64,000 nucleotides of DNA from Patiria miniata (Eukaryota > Echinodermata > Asteroidea > Valvatida > Asterinidae). The stretch covers positions 15,872,927-15,936,926 of the forward strand of contig NW_024037063.1 in the NCBI RefSeq assembly GCF_015706575.1, in the 5' to 3' direction. Shown piece by piece: positions 1 to 11,000 of the stretch. The notes under the pieces were generated by a model. That model was given only the letters and a program-made list of their open reading frames with translations. It was not told where the DNA came from and did no database searches. A program made the position numbers and the translations under genes. Every line of letters starts with the position of its first letter. Within the stretch, counting starts at the first letter, position 1.

Positions 1-726
1 AAAAAGTTAGGAAAATTCAATTCAAAAGTAAAATCCCCTACACGTTTACCCCTACTTATACTTTACAATGGAGATATGCAAATTTATGGATATTAAAATG
101 TGGAGTGCATGCACCAAATTCCATCCATCTCTGACATGAATCTCTACTATAGTTGGGCCGGACAATTACAATACAACCCTTCAGTCAACACCTTTAAACC
201 ACATGTTTAGGACAGTAGCAACAGTTTTGGAATAACATGACTACCTGCCAATTTGGAAATAATACACCTTAAACAAAAGTAGAGGATCCATTACCAAAAA
301 CATTCCTCATGTTACTTATTTATTGCTCATCAGACTGTTAGCATGTTGCATCTATTAGCCTTCAGTTTGTTATCTACCCAGGGCTGGTAAATTACTGTTA
401 TTTTTGAAGTACACAGTTTGGGTTTATAGACAATTTGAAAAGTCTCTGAATAATAATTGAGCTGCAATGCAGGGTTGATTACTCTGGTATGTTAGTAAAT
501 GCCAATTTGATACATTTTGAATATTTAAGTACGGTAGTATTAATATTGACAATAAACTCACATTTGCCAATAAACTCACAAAAAAGTGAATTTATTTTTG
601 CCGTTTTGCTGTATTTATTCTAAACTCTCCATCACATATACGTGTATTGTGTCCCAAAATATAGACTTGTTATGTTTTGCAAATGAAAAACTTCAGAGGT
701 AAAAAACGGATACTTTTTTCTAGTCT
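1..726. other. Non-coding flank, nothing recognised
   Basis: AT-rich sequence with no open reading frame of note, no splice-bounded coding similarity and no obvious repeat structure. It lies downstream of the minus-strand DCAF17 gene. Confidence 0.5.
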
Positions 727-860
727 AGTGTTGTAGTGGAGACCGGATAGTCCGAGACCGAGACCAAAACCAAGACCTGAAGTTTCAAGACCCAGACCAA
801 CCCCCTTTAAGGTGGACCGAGACTGATATAGTCAGAGACCGAGACCAAGACTGCAGATAA
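727..860 (+). repeat. GAGACC-type short-period array with AGTGTTGTAGT head
   Basis: The motif AGTGTTGTAGT (727-737) is followed by about 120 bp of imperfect 6-bp and 12-bp repeats built from GAGACC, AAGACC and GGACCGAGAC. The same head, slightly varied, precedes two other unrelated short-period arrays in this window (8884-8894 and, on the minus strand, 20330-20341). That suggests the head is an element end rather than chance. No matching inverted end is seen on the right side. Confidence 0.55.
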
Positions 861-1249
861 TAAATATTAATCATTAAATTAAAAAACAAGACACATATAT
901 TTAATTAGTTGCCAGTTGTAACCGTTTTTATTCACGAAGATTTTAGACAATATTTTGACCAGTGGCAGTGTTGACAAATTGACATATGCAATCCCAGAAA
1001 ATGGGTGGCCCTTGTTGCAAGTTTACTTTGCTTTATTAAAATGCTGAACTTGTTTCACATTGTTCAGATAGGCGTATTGTCCCAGGACAAAAAAAGCACA
1101 CAGTGTTTCCTGTTCCCTGCTTTACCATCTGTAAATTCTTTATGGCCTCTGTAACCAAAGTTTATTATGGCAGATGTGCTCCACATGACCACGCGTAGTT
1201 TACATGTCGTGCATATCGCGCTGCATGTAGTTCACGTTGATAACCTCTT

Positions 1250-1537
1250 CATGGGCGTCACCAGGATTTTTTCTAGAGGGGGGGGGGGGCAAAAACTTTT
1301 TTTCCCAAAAAATGCTTGTATTTCTCAACACATTCTCGATTTATCAGTTTTAGAGGGGGGCAGGGACTTTTGCCCCCCCCCCCCAACTCATTAAATTTAC
1401 ACCACTTTGTCTTCACGCCTCTTTTTCTTTTTTTCTTTTTTTCTTTTTTTTCTTCTTTTTTTTCTTCTTTTTGTTGGCTTTTCCAGGGGGGGGGGGGGGG
1501 CAAGTGCCCCCCCTTGCCCCCCCTCGCGACGCCCATG
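1250..1537. mobile_element. hAT-like miniature element with 8-bp target duplication
   Basis: The ends are inverted: CATGGGCGTC on the left and GACGCCCATG on the right. Long G-runs lie next to the left end and C-runs next to the right. The flanks are AACCTCTT (1242-1249) and AACCTCGT (1538-1545), an 8-bp direct repeat with one mismatch, which is the target-site length of the hAT superfamily. The interior is pyrimidine-rich low-complexity sequence and codes for nothing. The long open frames here result from the homopolymer tracts. The terminus resembles the ends of the 8-kb element at 21840-29830. Confidence 0.7.
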
Positions 1538-1787
1538 AACCTCGTTTATGGAGTCGTTATTTTATTTTCTGTTGCGGACTGCACATTACGTTGTAAAGAA
1601 TTGCCAACTTGCTGTACGTACATACATTGCACTGTACATGTGTGTGAACTTGCATACATGGACCAGTCTCGAGACACACAACAATGATTAAATGGAACAA
1701 ATTTCAATTTACACTTGGTAAGACAATGTGTGAAGTGAGTCCTATATTTATCACCAAATTTTGTTAACATTTGGCTACAACTATGTA

Positions 1788-2207
1788 ACAAATCAGCTGG
1801 GGATAAAACCAATATTCATTTTTCTCATGATACATATTTCATCACTGACTTTTAAACTGATATTACTAGCAAACTACATGTAGGATGACATCTTTAAAAG
1901 ATACGTTTCTTAGCTATGTCAGCTCAAATCCACATGCATTTTTTTTTTAAAGGTTATTTCCCCTTCTTTCACTTGGGGGTTGTGGGTCGAGTCGGGGACA
2001 AATCAGCTGGGGATAAAACCAATATTCATTTTTCTCATGATACATATTTCATCACCGACTTTTAAACTGATATTACTAGCAAACTACATGTAGGATGACA
2101 TCTTTAAAAGATACGTTTCTTAGCTATGTCAGCTCAAATCCACATGCATTTTTTTTTTAAAGGTTATTTCCCCTTCTTTCCCTTGGGGGTTGTGGGTCGA
2201 GTCGGGG
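1788..2207 (+). repeat. Tandem duplication of a 210-bp unit
   Basis: Copies at 1788-1997 and 1998-2207 lie head to tail at an offset of exactly 210 bp and differ at only a few positions (for example ACTGAC versus ACCGAC and CACTTGG versus CCCTTGG). The near identity implies a recent duplication. No coding content is seen. Confidence 0.9.
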
Positions 2208-2734
2208 AACCATTCAAGTTCCGTGTTTATCTTCAAGCAAACATAAATCCCGGGTTGGTTGATGCAATTCAATATTGCAATCTATGTATCATGCCATTTC
2301 AGGCTGCACATGATATTCCTGCTGCATACATGTGTAATAGAAACACTGCTGAAAGGTTCTTACAGCATGTGTGTTCCATCCTTGCTTGAAGATAAATTCA
2401 TTATCCCACTTGTGGAATACGGACTAGTACTAGTGTTGCATTGTGTTGCATATGTCGTTCAGCCTTCAGCCTGCCTCCTGGCTCATGGGACACAGATGCA
2501 CCGCATTATGTGTTCCACTCCAACATGTGATAACTCATTAGTACAGTCCCCTCCCTTTGACAATCAAGTGTGCAAACTGGTATAATGTCATGAACCTTGG
2601 CAGCGACATTCTTTGATGTATGATAAATGATAAACAAAACCCGATATAGGGTTACTTCATCGGACTTGTTAATAAGGCTTATTTAGTCAACCTAGTTAAT
2701 TGTGAACAAACCCGTACACATGAGGCACACTTAA
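2208..2734. other. Non-coding flank
   Basis: A short open frame around 2259-2585 has no recognisable domain and no family similarity that I can name. I see no repeat or RNA feature here. Confidence 0.4.
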
Positions 2735-4068
2735 GGACACTTAAGCCCCTGAAAATCAATACATGGTGCCATATTTTCAATACTCGTGCCATATTTTCAA
2801 TGGGGAGTGCTGATGAAATCCTGCAATCAGGCACACTCTATTAACTAAAAGTGTACAAATGCACCCTTCTCATTTAGGTGGAGAACATTCCCATGTAAGT
2901 CAAATTCTTACATTTTGCTAGTGCATTTTTTTTTTATGGAGTTTTTTTTTTGGGGGGGGGGGAGGCCTAGACAAATAAAGCCCCCCCCCCCAGAACCGCC
3001 ACTGGGTCAACCTATTTGAGTACATGGTCAAGAATATTGGTCAATACACACTGAATTCGTCTCAGCTACTGCCGAATGTCAGCATTCAGAGACTGAATTA
3101 CTGGTATATCAATCAATTTATAACTTGTGGTTAGTACATTAGTTAGACGTTGTGCTACAGCTTTTTCCTTGTGTCCAGGAGCACAATTCGGCACATTCAT
3201 TCACACGATGTTAGTGTGCTTAACCCAGACAGCAGTTACCAAAAGAAAAGTGTAAATATTACCAATACAATGACAAAAACAAAACATAACTTTTAAATTA
3301 AGAAATGAAGAAAACATTAAAATGAAAGGAAACGTCAAAAACTACAATGACCCTTAGTTCCCTGTGTAACTCTTGTGTGCCCAAAATTGAGTCTAATGTA
3401 TTTTAAGAAGATAAAAATAAAAGAAACTAACAATAAATTTATGTGAGAAAAAAAAAACAGATATAAAAAAGTTTTTGCCCCCTTTTTACTAGTAATAAAA
3501 CATTCGTCAGTGGCCGAACGGAGGTTGGGGGATGGGGGAGGTCACACTTTGGCCCCTTTTAGAAGTACCCTACTGTCCTTAAGACTCATTTCATTAGATC
3601 AAATCACAATTATGCTAATTTTGGTTATGAAAACAAGTACATGGGAGAATAGAAGCCTGGGCAACTTGGACTGCCAACATTTGTGTTAGAGCTGACATCA
3701 AATGTGAAAACCATCATCGCAAAAATATCAAGAGTTACAAATCACCAAATCTTATTTTATTCTTGATGCTGCCAAAAAATATATATATGATTAAAACAAT
3801 GGAATTCTGGGTTTTAAATTTGCCGAAGAACATTTGTGACCAGGAAACATAACTTTTCTTTTAGTGTATTCACTGAAGACGGCATGACATACGAGTTATT
3901 TCAATACATCCTGTGAGTTATTAACCTACCATTTGAATTACCATTAGTGATAAGCACATTTTGGCCTTGATGAACCTGACTCTTTATGTCTCGCTGCGTA
4001 TGACTGTGTAGCTTTGTCCTGTCCTACACATTCAACAGGACGCTGAAGTCTGTACAAAGTACAAGTCA
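2735..4068 (+). repeat. Segmental duplication, copy 1 (about 1.33 kb)
   Basis: The sequence from GGACACTTAAGCCCC to ACAAGTCA is repeated in the same orientation at 4253-5597. The copies are nearly identical. They differ by small indels in the G and C homopolymers near 2940-2990 and by a short insertion near 5140-5165 in copy 2, which shifts the offset from 1518 to 1529. The block contains a G-run/C-run inverted segment next to CCGCCACTGGG, reminiscent of a degenerate hAT-like element end. Nothing in it looks coding. Confidence 0.9.
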
Positions 4069-4252
4069 AATTTGTCTGAGAAGAAGTTTACATTCTTTTA
4101 ATAAAATTAATTTAGTCATTTATTTTATTTCGAAGTTTGGTCAACCCAGGCACGGTTCTAGAGCCAATATTTTAGGGGGGGGGGGGGTAGCAAGGTGGAT
4201 CCAGATTTTTATTCTGAGAGGCGTGCTGAAATGTAGACAGGTTATTTTCTCC

Positions 4253-5597
4253 GGACACTTAAGCCCCTGAAAATCAATACATGGTGCCATATTTTCAATA
4301 CTCGTGCCATATTTTCAATGGGGAGTGCTGATGAAATCCTGCAATCAGGCACACTCTATTAACTAAAAGTGTACAAATGCACCCTTCTCATTTAGGTGGA
4401 GAACATTCCCATGTAAGTCAAATTCTTACATTTTGCTAGTGCATTTTTTTTTTATGGAGTTTTTTTTTTTGGGGGGGGGGAGGCCTAGACAAATAAAGCC
4501 CCCCCCCCAGAACCGCCACTGGGTCAACCTATTTGAGTACATGGTCAAGAATATTGGTCAATACACACTGAATTCGTCTCAGCTACTGCCGAATGTCAGC
4601 ATTCAGAGACTGAATTACTGGTATATCAATCAATTTATAACTTGTGGTTAGTACATTAGTTAGACGTTGTGCTACAGCTTTTTCCTTGTGTCCAGGAGCA
4701 CAATTCGGCACATTCATTCACACGATGTTAGTGTGCTTAACCCAGACAGCAGTTACCAAAAGAAAAGTGTAAATATTACCAATACAATGACAAAAACAAA
4801 ACATAACTTTTAAATTAAGAAATGAAGAAAACATTAAAATGAAAGGAAACGTCAAAAACTACAATGACCCTTAGTTCCCTGTGTAACTCTTGTGTGCCCA
4901 AAATTGAGTCTAATGTATTTTAAGAAGATAAAAATAAAAGAAACTAACAATAAATTTATGTGAGAAAAAAAAACAGATATAAAAAAGTTTTTGCCCCCTT
5001 TTTACTAGTAATAAAACATTCGTCAGTGGCCGAACGGAGGTTGGGGGATGGGGGAGGTCACACTTTGGCCCCTTTTAGAAGTACCCTACTGTCCTTAAGA
5101 CTCATTTCATTAGATCAAATCACAATTATGCTAATTTTATTTATGAAAACAAGTTATGAAAACAAGTACATGGGAGAATAGAAGCCTGGGCAACTTGGAC
5201 TGCCAACATTTGTGTTAGAGCTGACATCAAATGTGAAAACCATCATCGCAAAAATATCAAGAGTTACAAATCACCAAATCTTATTTTATTCTTGATGCTG
5301 CCAAAAAATATATATATGATTAAAACAATGGAATTCTGGGTTTTAAATTTGCCGAAGAACATTTGTGACCAGGAAACATAACTTTTCTTTTAGTGTATTC
5401 ACTGAAGACGGCATGACATACGAGTTATTTCAATACATCCTGTGAGTTATTAACCTACCATTTGAATTACCATTAGTGATAAGCACATTTTGGCCTTGAT
5501 GAACCTGACTCTTTATGTCTCGCTGCGTATGACTGTGTAGCTTTGTCCTGTCCTACACATTCAACAGGACGCTGAAGTCTGTACAAAGTACAAGTCA
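4253..5597 (+). repeat. Segmental duplication, copy 2
   Basis: Direct near-identical copy of 2735-4068, separated from it by about 185 bp of unshared sequence (4069-4252). That spacer holds its own G-run (around 4175-4188). Copy 2 carries an extra TTATGAAAACAAG-type duplication near 5150. The two blocks could cause assembly or mapping trouble. Confidence 0.9.
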
Positions 5598-6063
5598 CTT
5601 TACCACGAGGGTCATTTTCATAGATGTGTATCATGAAGTCCATGTCCATTTCAATTAAGGTTGGCCCATGCTGTTGGAATGTACAAAAAGAAATAATTCA
5701 ATGAATGATAAAGTATGTTCATTCAATTACATACATACGGGATAACTTGGTACTCAACAACCTGTGAAGTCTTTGAGGCTCTTGATACAATATGCATTTT
5801 AAAATCCAATCAGGAAACTTTCAGAGAATATTGTCGCTGTCTGAGAAAAATCAAAGACATTGGTTTCATTTTGAATTTAAAAGTCAAACTTCAGACCTAA
5901 AAATATATATCTGCCATTTAAACATGAGTTAATAACATAAATAGTTGATAGTTCAGAAGCTGAATATATATGTACACAAGATCATGAGTGGTTGCGAGTA
6001 ACTGTAGATGAATATACTGTAGTTGTTTTTCAAGTACACATGATGTGCATTAGAATGAAGTGA

Positions 6064-6397
6064 ATTTCAGAATTTTAAATTATGATCTGGAATATGGAAG
6101 TCCTTCCACAGAGATTAATCCTGGGATGGTAAATTGCTTGTTCTGATGACAAGCTATTGATTTACATCGTGTACAAAGTGAAAATATAGTGCAGGTTCAG
6201 TGGGTCTGATTATCACTTAGCATTTTTGAAAATAATAATCTGTCTTCCTATTGATGCCGCAACAAATTGCTTCAGCCTTTACTACCCTGGACACCCCATT
6301 TAAAAACCATTGACCTGAAGCAGTAATCCTATGAGCTCTGTCAATCTCTATGGAAGGACTTAAATATTTCCAGATCATAATTTAAAATTCTGAAATT
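6064..6397. mobile_element. Inverted-repeat miniature element
   Basis: About 50 bp on the left (AATTTCAGAATTTTAAATTA onward, to about 6115) reappears as its reverse complement at about 6343-6397, with one small indel and a few mismatches. The roughly 225-bp interior has no coding capacity. This is the structure of a non-autonomous DNA transposon (MITE). No convincing target duplication was found. Confidence 0.7.
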
Positions 6398-7085
6398 AAC
6401 CCCCAAAAGCGAACTATTAAAAATACAATTTGAAGGATTTAATGAAATATCTAAAAATAATTTGCACAGAATTTCACATCGGAATGTTAAACAATTTCCC
6501 CAAAATAAAACACACAAAACAAGACAATCAAGGAAGACACAGACACGTTAACACGACACATGTTATGCAAATAATGGACAAAAAGACAAACACAACAATA
6601 AAAACCCTGATGACACTCAGCAGAAAAAAAATATTGCTTGTTTAAAATTCAAGTGAAAAAGTGAGATTGGACATTTTTATAGCGACTAGTTCTACATCTT
6701 ATGGTGGATAACTTGTCCAAGTTCCTAAGGTTATTACCCCGAGATGGAAGAAGTCAAGTTCTGAGAATCTTGGAGTATAAAAGAACATTTTCCAAAATTG
6801 GGGGAGAGAGTTTTATGGGAAAGGTTGCACAAAAAAGTCTCACAGGGTCCAAAAATGCATATTCTTAAAGGGACGATTTATCATTTTGTTTTCAAAGAAT
6901 AGACCCTGAGATAATAATGAGATAATTAGAAAAGTATGACTTGGAGTTACCTGTCCTACAATTGTGATTACATTAGGTTAATTAAAGCATAAAAAAATAG
7001 TGGCAAAACAATCCCCAAATCCTAAAAAGTCCTATTTAAAAAAAAACCTTATTTCTTGCTCATGCAATCAGTAATCATGAACCTT

Positions 7086-7091
7086 TTTATT
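7086..7091 (-). promoter_or_regulatory. Candidate polyadenylation signal for DCAF17
   Basis: AATAAA on the minus strand (TTTATT on the plus strand), about 850 bp downstream of the DCAF17 stop codon. It is the first perfect hexamer I noticed in the 3' direction. Such a hexamer is expected often by chance in AT-rich DNA, so the assignment is tentative. Confidence 0.25.
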
Positions 7092-7264
7092 TTTTCCATT
7101 TTCTTAAAAGACACGAGGACAATTCATTACCTATACTGCTTGTTTAAAACTGTGCATAGAGTAGCATTTTTAGTCCAAAAAGTAAGTTCACAGCTTCAGT
7201 AGTTTTAGAGATATGTTTGCATAACTGCATTAAAAGCTGAGAGCTTTGTTCATGAAAGGACAAG

Positions 7265-7728
7265 ATGTTTAACAGTGGTGAATCTTTACTGAAATGGCAC
7301 TCACTTAAACAAGCTTGATACCTGTAAACCAGGTTTGCAATACTTGCCAATACAAAAGAGGAAAATTCTAAATATAACTGGTGCATTTGGAATTATTTTT
7401 GCTCTTAGACACTGGCAAATTTACTAAGTCACAAGACAAAATACTTAAGTTTTGGAAACCCTGCATTTCCAATTATGTATAATTAGAAAAGCATACATGT
7501 TCCACTGGTTTATAATTCACTTTGGCCAAACTTTAGGTATAGTAGTCATTAGTATTACCAGGAAAACAGATTTGTGACATGCACCTTTAAAGTAATGTTA
7601 GGCCCTTCAACGCTGCATTAAACTGTGATCTCCTTGGGAAGACGTTTAAAAGTGGTGCATTTTATCTGAAGTGGCACTAAAACAAACTAGATGTGTAACT
7701 TTAAAACAGGTTTGCAGTAAATTCGCCT
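7265..7728 (+). repeat. Old degenerate duplication
   Basis: A segment of about 85 bp at 7265-7350 (GATGTTTAACAGTGGTG onward) resembles 7643-7728 (GACGTTTAAAAGTGGTG onward) in the same orientation, with many substitutions and indels. It lies in the 3' flank or 3' UTR of DCAF17. Confidence 0.45.
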
Positions 7729-7936
7729 GTGAAAAAGTATTCTGAGTATCACACGTCCAACACAGCCCTCTCTGTAACCACTGTCTGATATACAGTATGT
7801 CCAAAAAAAAGTGTCTGTTTGACTATTTTTGAAATAACCACAAAATCATGAGGTCAATTTTGAAAATTGTCGGTTGTGCAGTTATTCCTCATTGATCACA
7901 ACAACATTTTTGGACCCTATGACCAAGTTCCTTGCC

Positions 7937-8032
7937 TTATTCAATTTCAGTAAGTATTAAGTAAGCTGTGTACAAATCCCTCATGTTGTGGTAGAAGAAC
8001 CCTGCAGTCTGTACACGACTTGGCTGTTTGTT
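7937..8032 (-). CDS. DCAF17: DCAF17 exon J, terminal coding exon
   Basis: The acceptor is TGTGTCACATTCAG. It encodes NKQPSRVQTAGFFYHNM and then a divergent tail ending in EIE-stop (TAA). NKQPSRV aligns with the vertebrate EQKPNRV. About a dozen residues expected between exons I and J are absent, so either the protein is shorter here, an extra micro-exon exists, or the acceptor is misplaced. The preceding intron would be only 187 bp. Confidence 0.7.
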   Translation of the reverse strand, partial: NKQPSRVQTAGFFYHNMRDLYTAYLILTEIE

Positions 8033-11000
8033 CTGAATGTGACACAACAAACAACTTACAAGTGCATGTAGATTGTGTTTAGGCATGGGGAAAAGTGCTA
8101 GGACAGAACAAAAACTAAAGGCTTTTTCGCAACTATGCGGAAAAGCCAATAAAATTTTAAAAAATAAAAACAAAAGGCGTTTCCGCAATTGTGCACTCAA
8201 AATAAGGAAAAAGACATACAGGTACATGACAATCCACAGTATCCAGGTCTGCCATCTTCAGCAACCGGCCCGTCTGGTTACAGTGGATTCCTACTTTTCC
8301 GTTAGCTCCCACAGGTGAATAGCCAGCTGTTGTTACAAATGTCACCAACAAGAAGTCAAGTTCACTGTCATAATTAACATCTCTGATTTTCTGGAAAGTG
8401 GGAAAGAAACAATTCAAAGTCACTTTTCATAAAGTTACTTAACAGACAAATTTGACTTAAATCAACATAGATCAAGACCATGGTACAATTCCATAGAGCA
8501 TGTTAAATGAGAACGGGGCCACATTTCATGGCATTGTTTATCTGTAAGCAGAACAGTTGTGCTAACAATAGCAGAAAATTGTGCACACGGTGCACACATA
8601 GAGATTTCTATTTATGTGTTAGCGTGCCTCTTGCTATGCTTACTGGAAACGGTGGTTCTGTTAGCAAATGCAATCAAATGGTTTTTTTTATTCTCACACG
8701 GCATCGCCCAACACATGAACGCAGGTTGAAAGAACTTTATCTAGCACAAATATAGTACAATCCAGGGAGGCAACTCCCCTCTCCCTCTTTCACCAAAGTA
8801 TAGCAACTGCAGACTTTATTTTCTCCTAATTCAAAATAAACTTATATAAACACTTCAACAAAATGTAACATCATCACTGAACCAGTTTTGTAGTTGAGAC
8901 CTCCAAGACCATTTCAAGACCAACACAGGACCACCACAAGACCACCACAAGACCACCACAAGACCAGCACAGGACCAGCACAGGACCAGCACAGGACCAG
9001 CACAGGACCAGCACAGGACCAGCACAGGACCAGCACAGGACCAGCACAGGACCAGCACAGGACCAGCACAGGACCAGCACAGGACCAGCACAGGACCAGC
9101 ACAGGACCAGCACAGGACCAGCACAGGACCAGCACAGGACCAGCACAGGACCAGCACAGGACCACCACAAGACCAACACAGGACCAACACAGGACCATCA
9201 CAAGACCAACACAAGACCAACACAAGACCAACACAAGACAAGACCAACACAAGACCACCACAGGACCACCACAAGACCACCACAAGACCACCACAGGACC
9301 ACCACAAGACCACCACAAGACCACCACAAGACCATCACAAGACCACCCACAAGACCACCACAAGACCACCACAAGACCATCACAAGACCATCACAAGACC
9401 AACACAGGACCAACACAGGACCACCACAAGACCACCACAAGACCACCACAAGACCACCACAAGACCACCACAAGACCCGACACAAGACCAGACACAAGAC
9501 CAACACAAGACCATCACAAGACCACCACAAGACCACCACAAAACTACCACAGGACCATCACAAGACCACCACAAGACAAGACCACCACAGGACCACCACA
9601 GGACCACCACAGGACCACCACAAGACCACCACAAGACCACCACAAGACCACCACAAGACCACCACAAGACCACCACAAGACCACCACAAGACCACCACAA
9701 GACCAGACACAAGACCAACACAGGACCATCACAAGACCATCACAGGACCAACACAGGACCAACACAGGACCACCACAAGACCACCACAAGACCCACCACA
9801 AGACCCGACACAAGACCCGACACAAGACCAACACAAGACCACCACAAGACCAACACAAGACCAACACAAGACCACCACAAGACCATTACAAGACAACACA
9901 AGACCAACACAAGACCATCACAAGACCACCACAAGACCACCACAAGACCACCACAAGACCACCACAAGACCACCACAAGACCACCACAAGACCACTACAA
10001 GACCAGCACAAGACCAACACAAGACCAAACAAGACCAACACAAGACCAACACAAGTACAAGGTAATGTTCACACACTATAGACAGGGTAATGTGTTTCCT
10101 CTCTCAAATCCCTACTTGCTAAAGTGGCTCTTCAGACATTCAACAAACACAAGTTTTACTACATTGTGACACTCACATTTCGTACTCTTAGCTGTTTCCG
10201 CCATTGAGTACTCACTCTCCGACCTGATAACGTTGTCTCCCAATTTGTCATCTGTTCTTTTTCTCCTTGAAGCTTTGTTTTCATGACTGGAGGATTCACT
10301 CTGTATACAATCTGTAACTCACTCTTCCCATCATCTCTGGTATGAAATGCATTCACACTATGGGTGTAATCCAGAAAATAGATAAGTCCTGTATATCTGA
10401 GAATTCTTGCCTTTAACAATGAATGAAAAACAACCACATTATTTTGACATAGGTGGTTGTAGTTATGCACTTAGGACTCTGTTTAAAATCAACGTGTGAA
10501 GAAATATTGCAAGTTTCCCTGTCCTTGAAAAGCATGATCTGAAAGGTAATGGTTACCATTTGCAATCTTTCAAAACAAGACAGCCAAACTATCATCAAAT
10601 ATCATGTGACATTGTTACGCTTAGTATGCAGTCATTTTAAGGAAAAGAGGAATTACCATTATTTCCTGGAGATGGTTTACACCAACCATCACATGAAAAG
10701 AAAAACAAAAATAGAAAACTTTTTTCTCCCAAAATACTGCTCCTAATAGACTAAATTTAGTTTTTTTTCCACTTGGTTTTATTTCCATGAATAAGAATAA
10801 TTTTCCCAAGTGACAAACTGGGGATCATACCACAAGTGTGTGCAAGTCAAAACATATTTTCAACAAATGGAGGCCAAAAAAAATGGCTGCAAAATCTGCC
10901 TGACATAACTTTGTTTAAATTATATTGTGAAATTCATAAGCTTCATTATGGTACGTAATATGCCAGGGACATACAATAAAAATAATTCCCTGAGTCTGTG

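Noticed and set aside
1273..1687. Proline-rich and lysine-rich open frames on both strands
   Set aside because: They translate G, C and T homopolymers of a miniature element and have no domain.
8894..10081. A 395-codon open frame with RPPQDHHKTTT repeats
   Set aside because: It exists only because the 11-bp minisatellite unit lacks stop codons. Other frames on both strands are also open for long stretches, and there is no initiation or splice context.
10358..10412. Extending DCAF17 exon H upstream to an AG near 10412
   Set aside because: That acceptor puts the exon out of phase with exon G. The acceptor at 10358-10360 keeps the frame and improves the family alignment.
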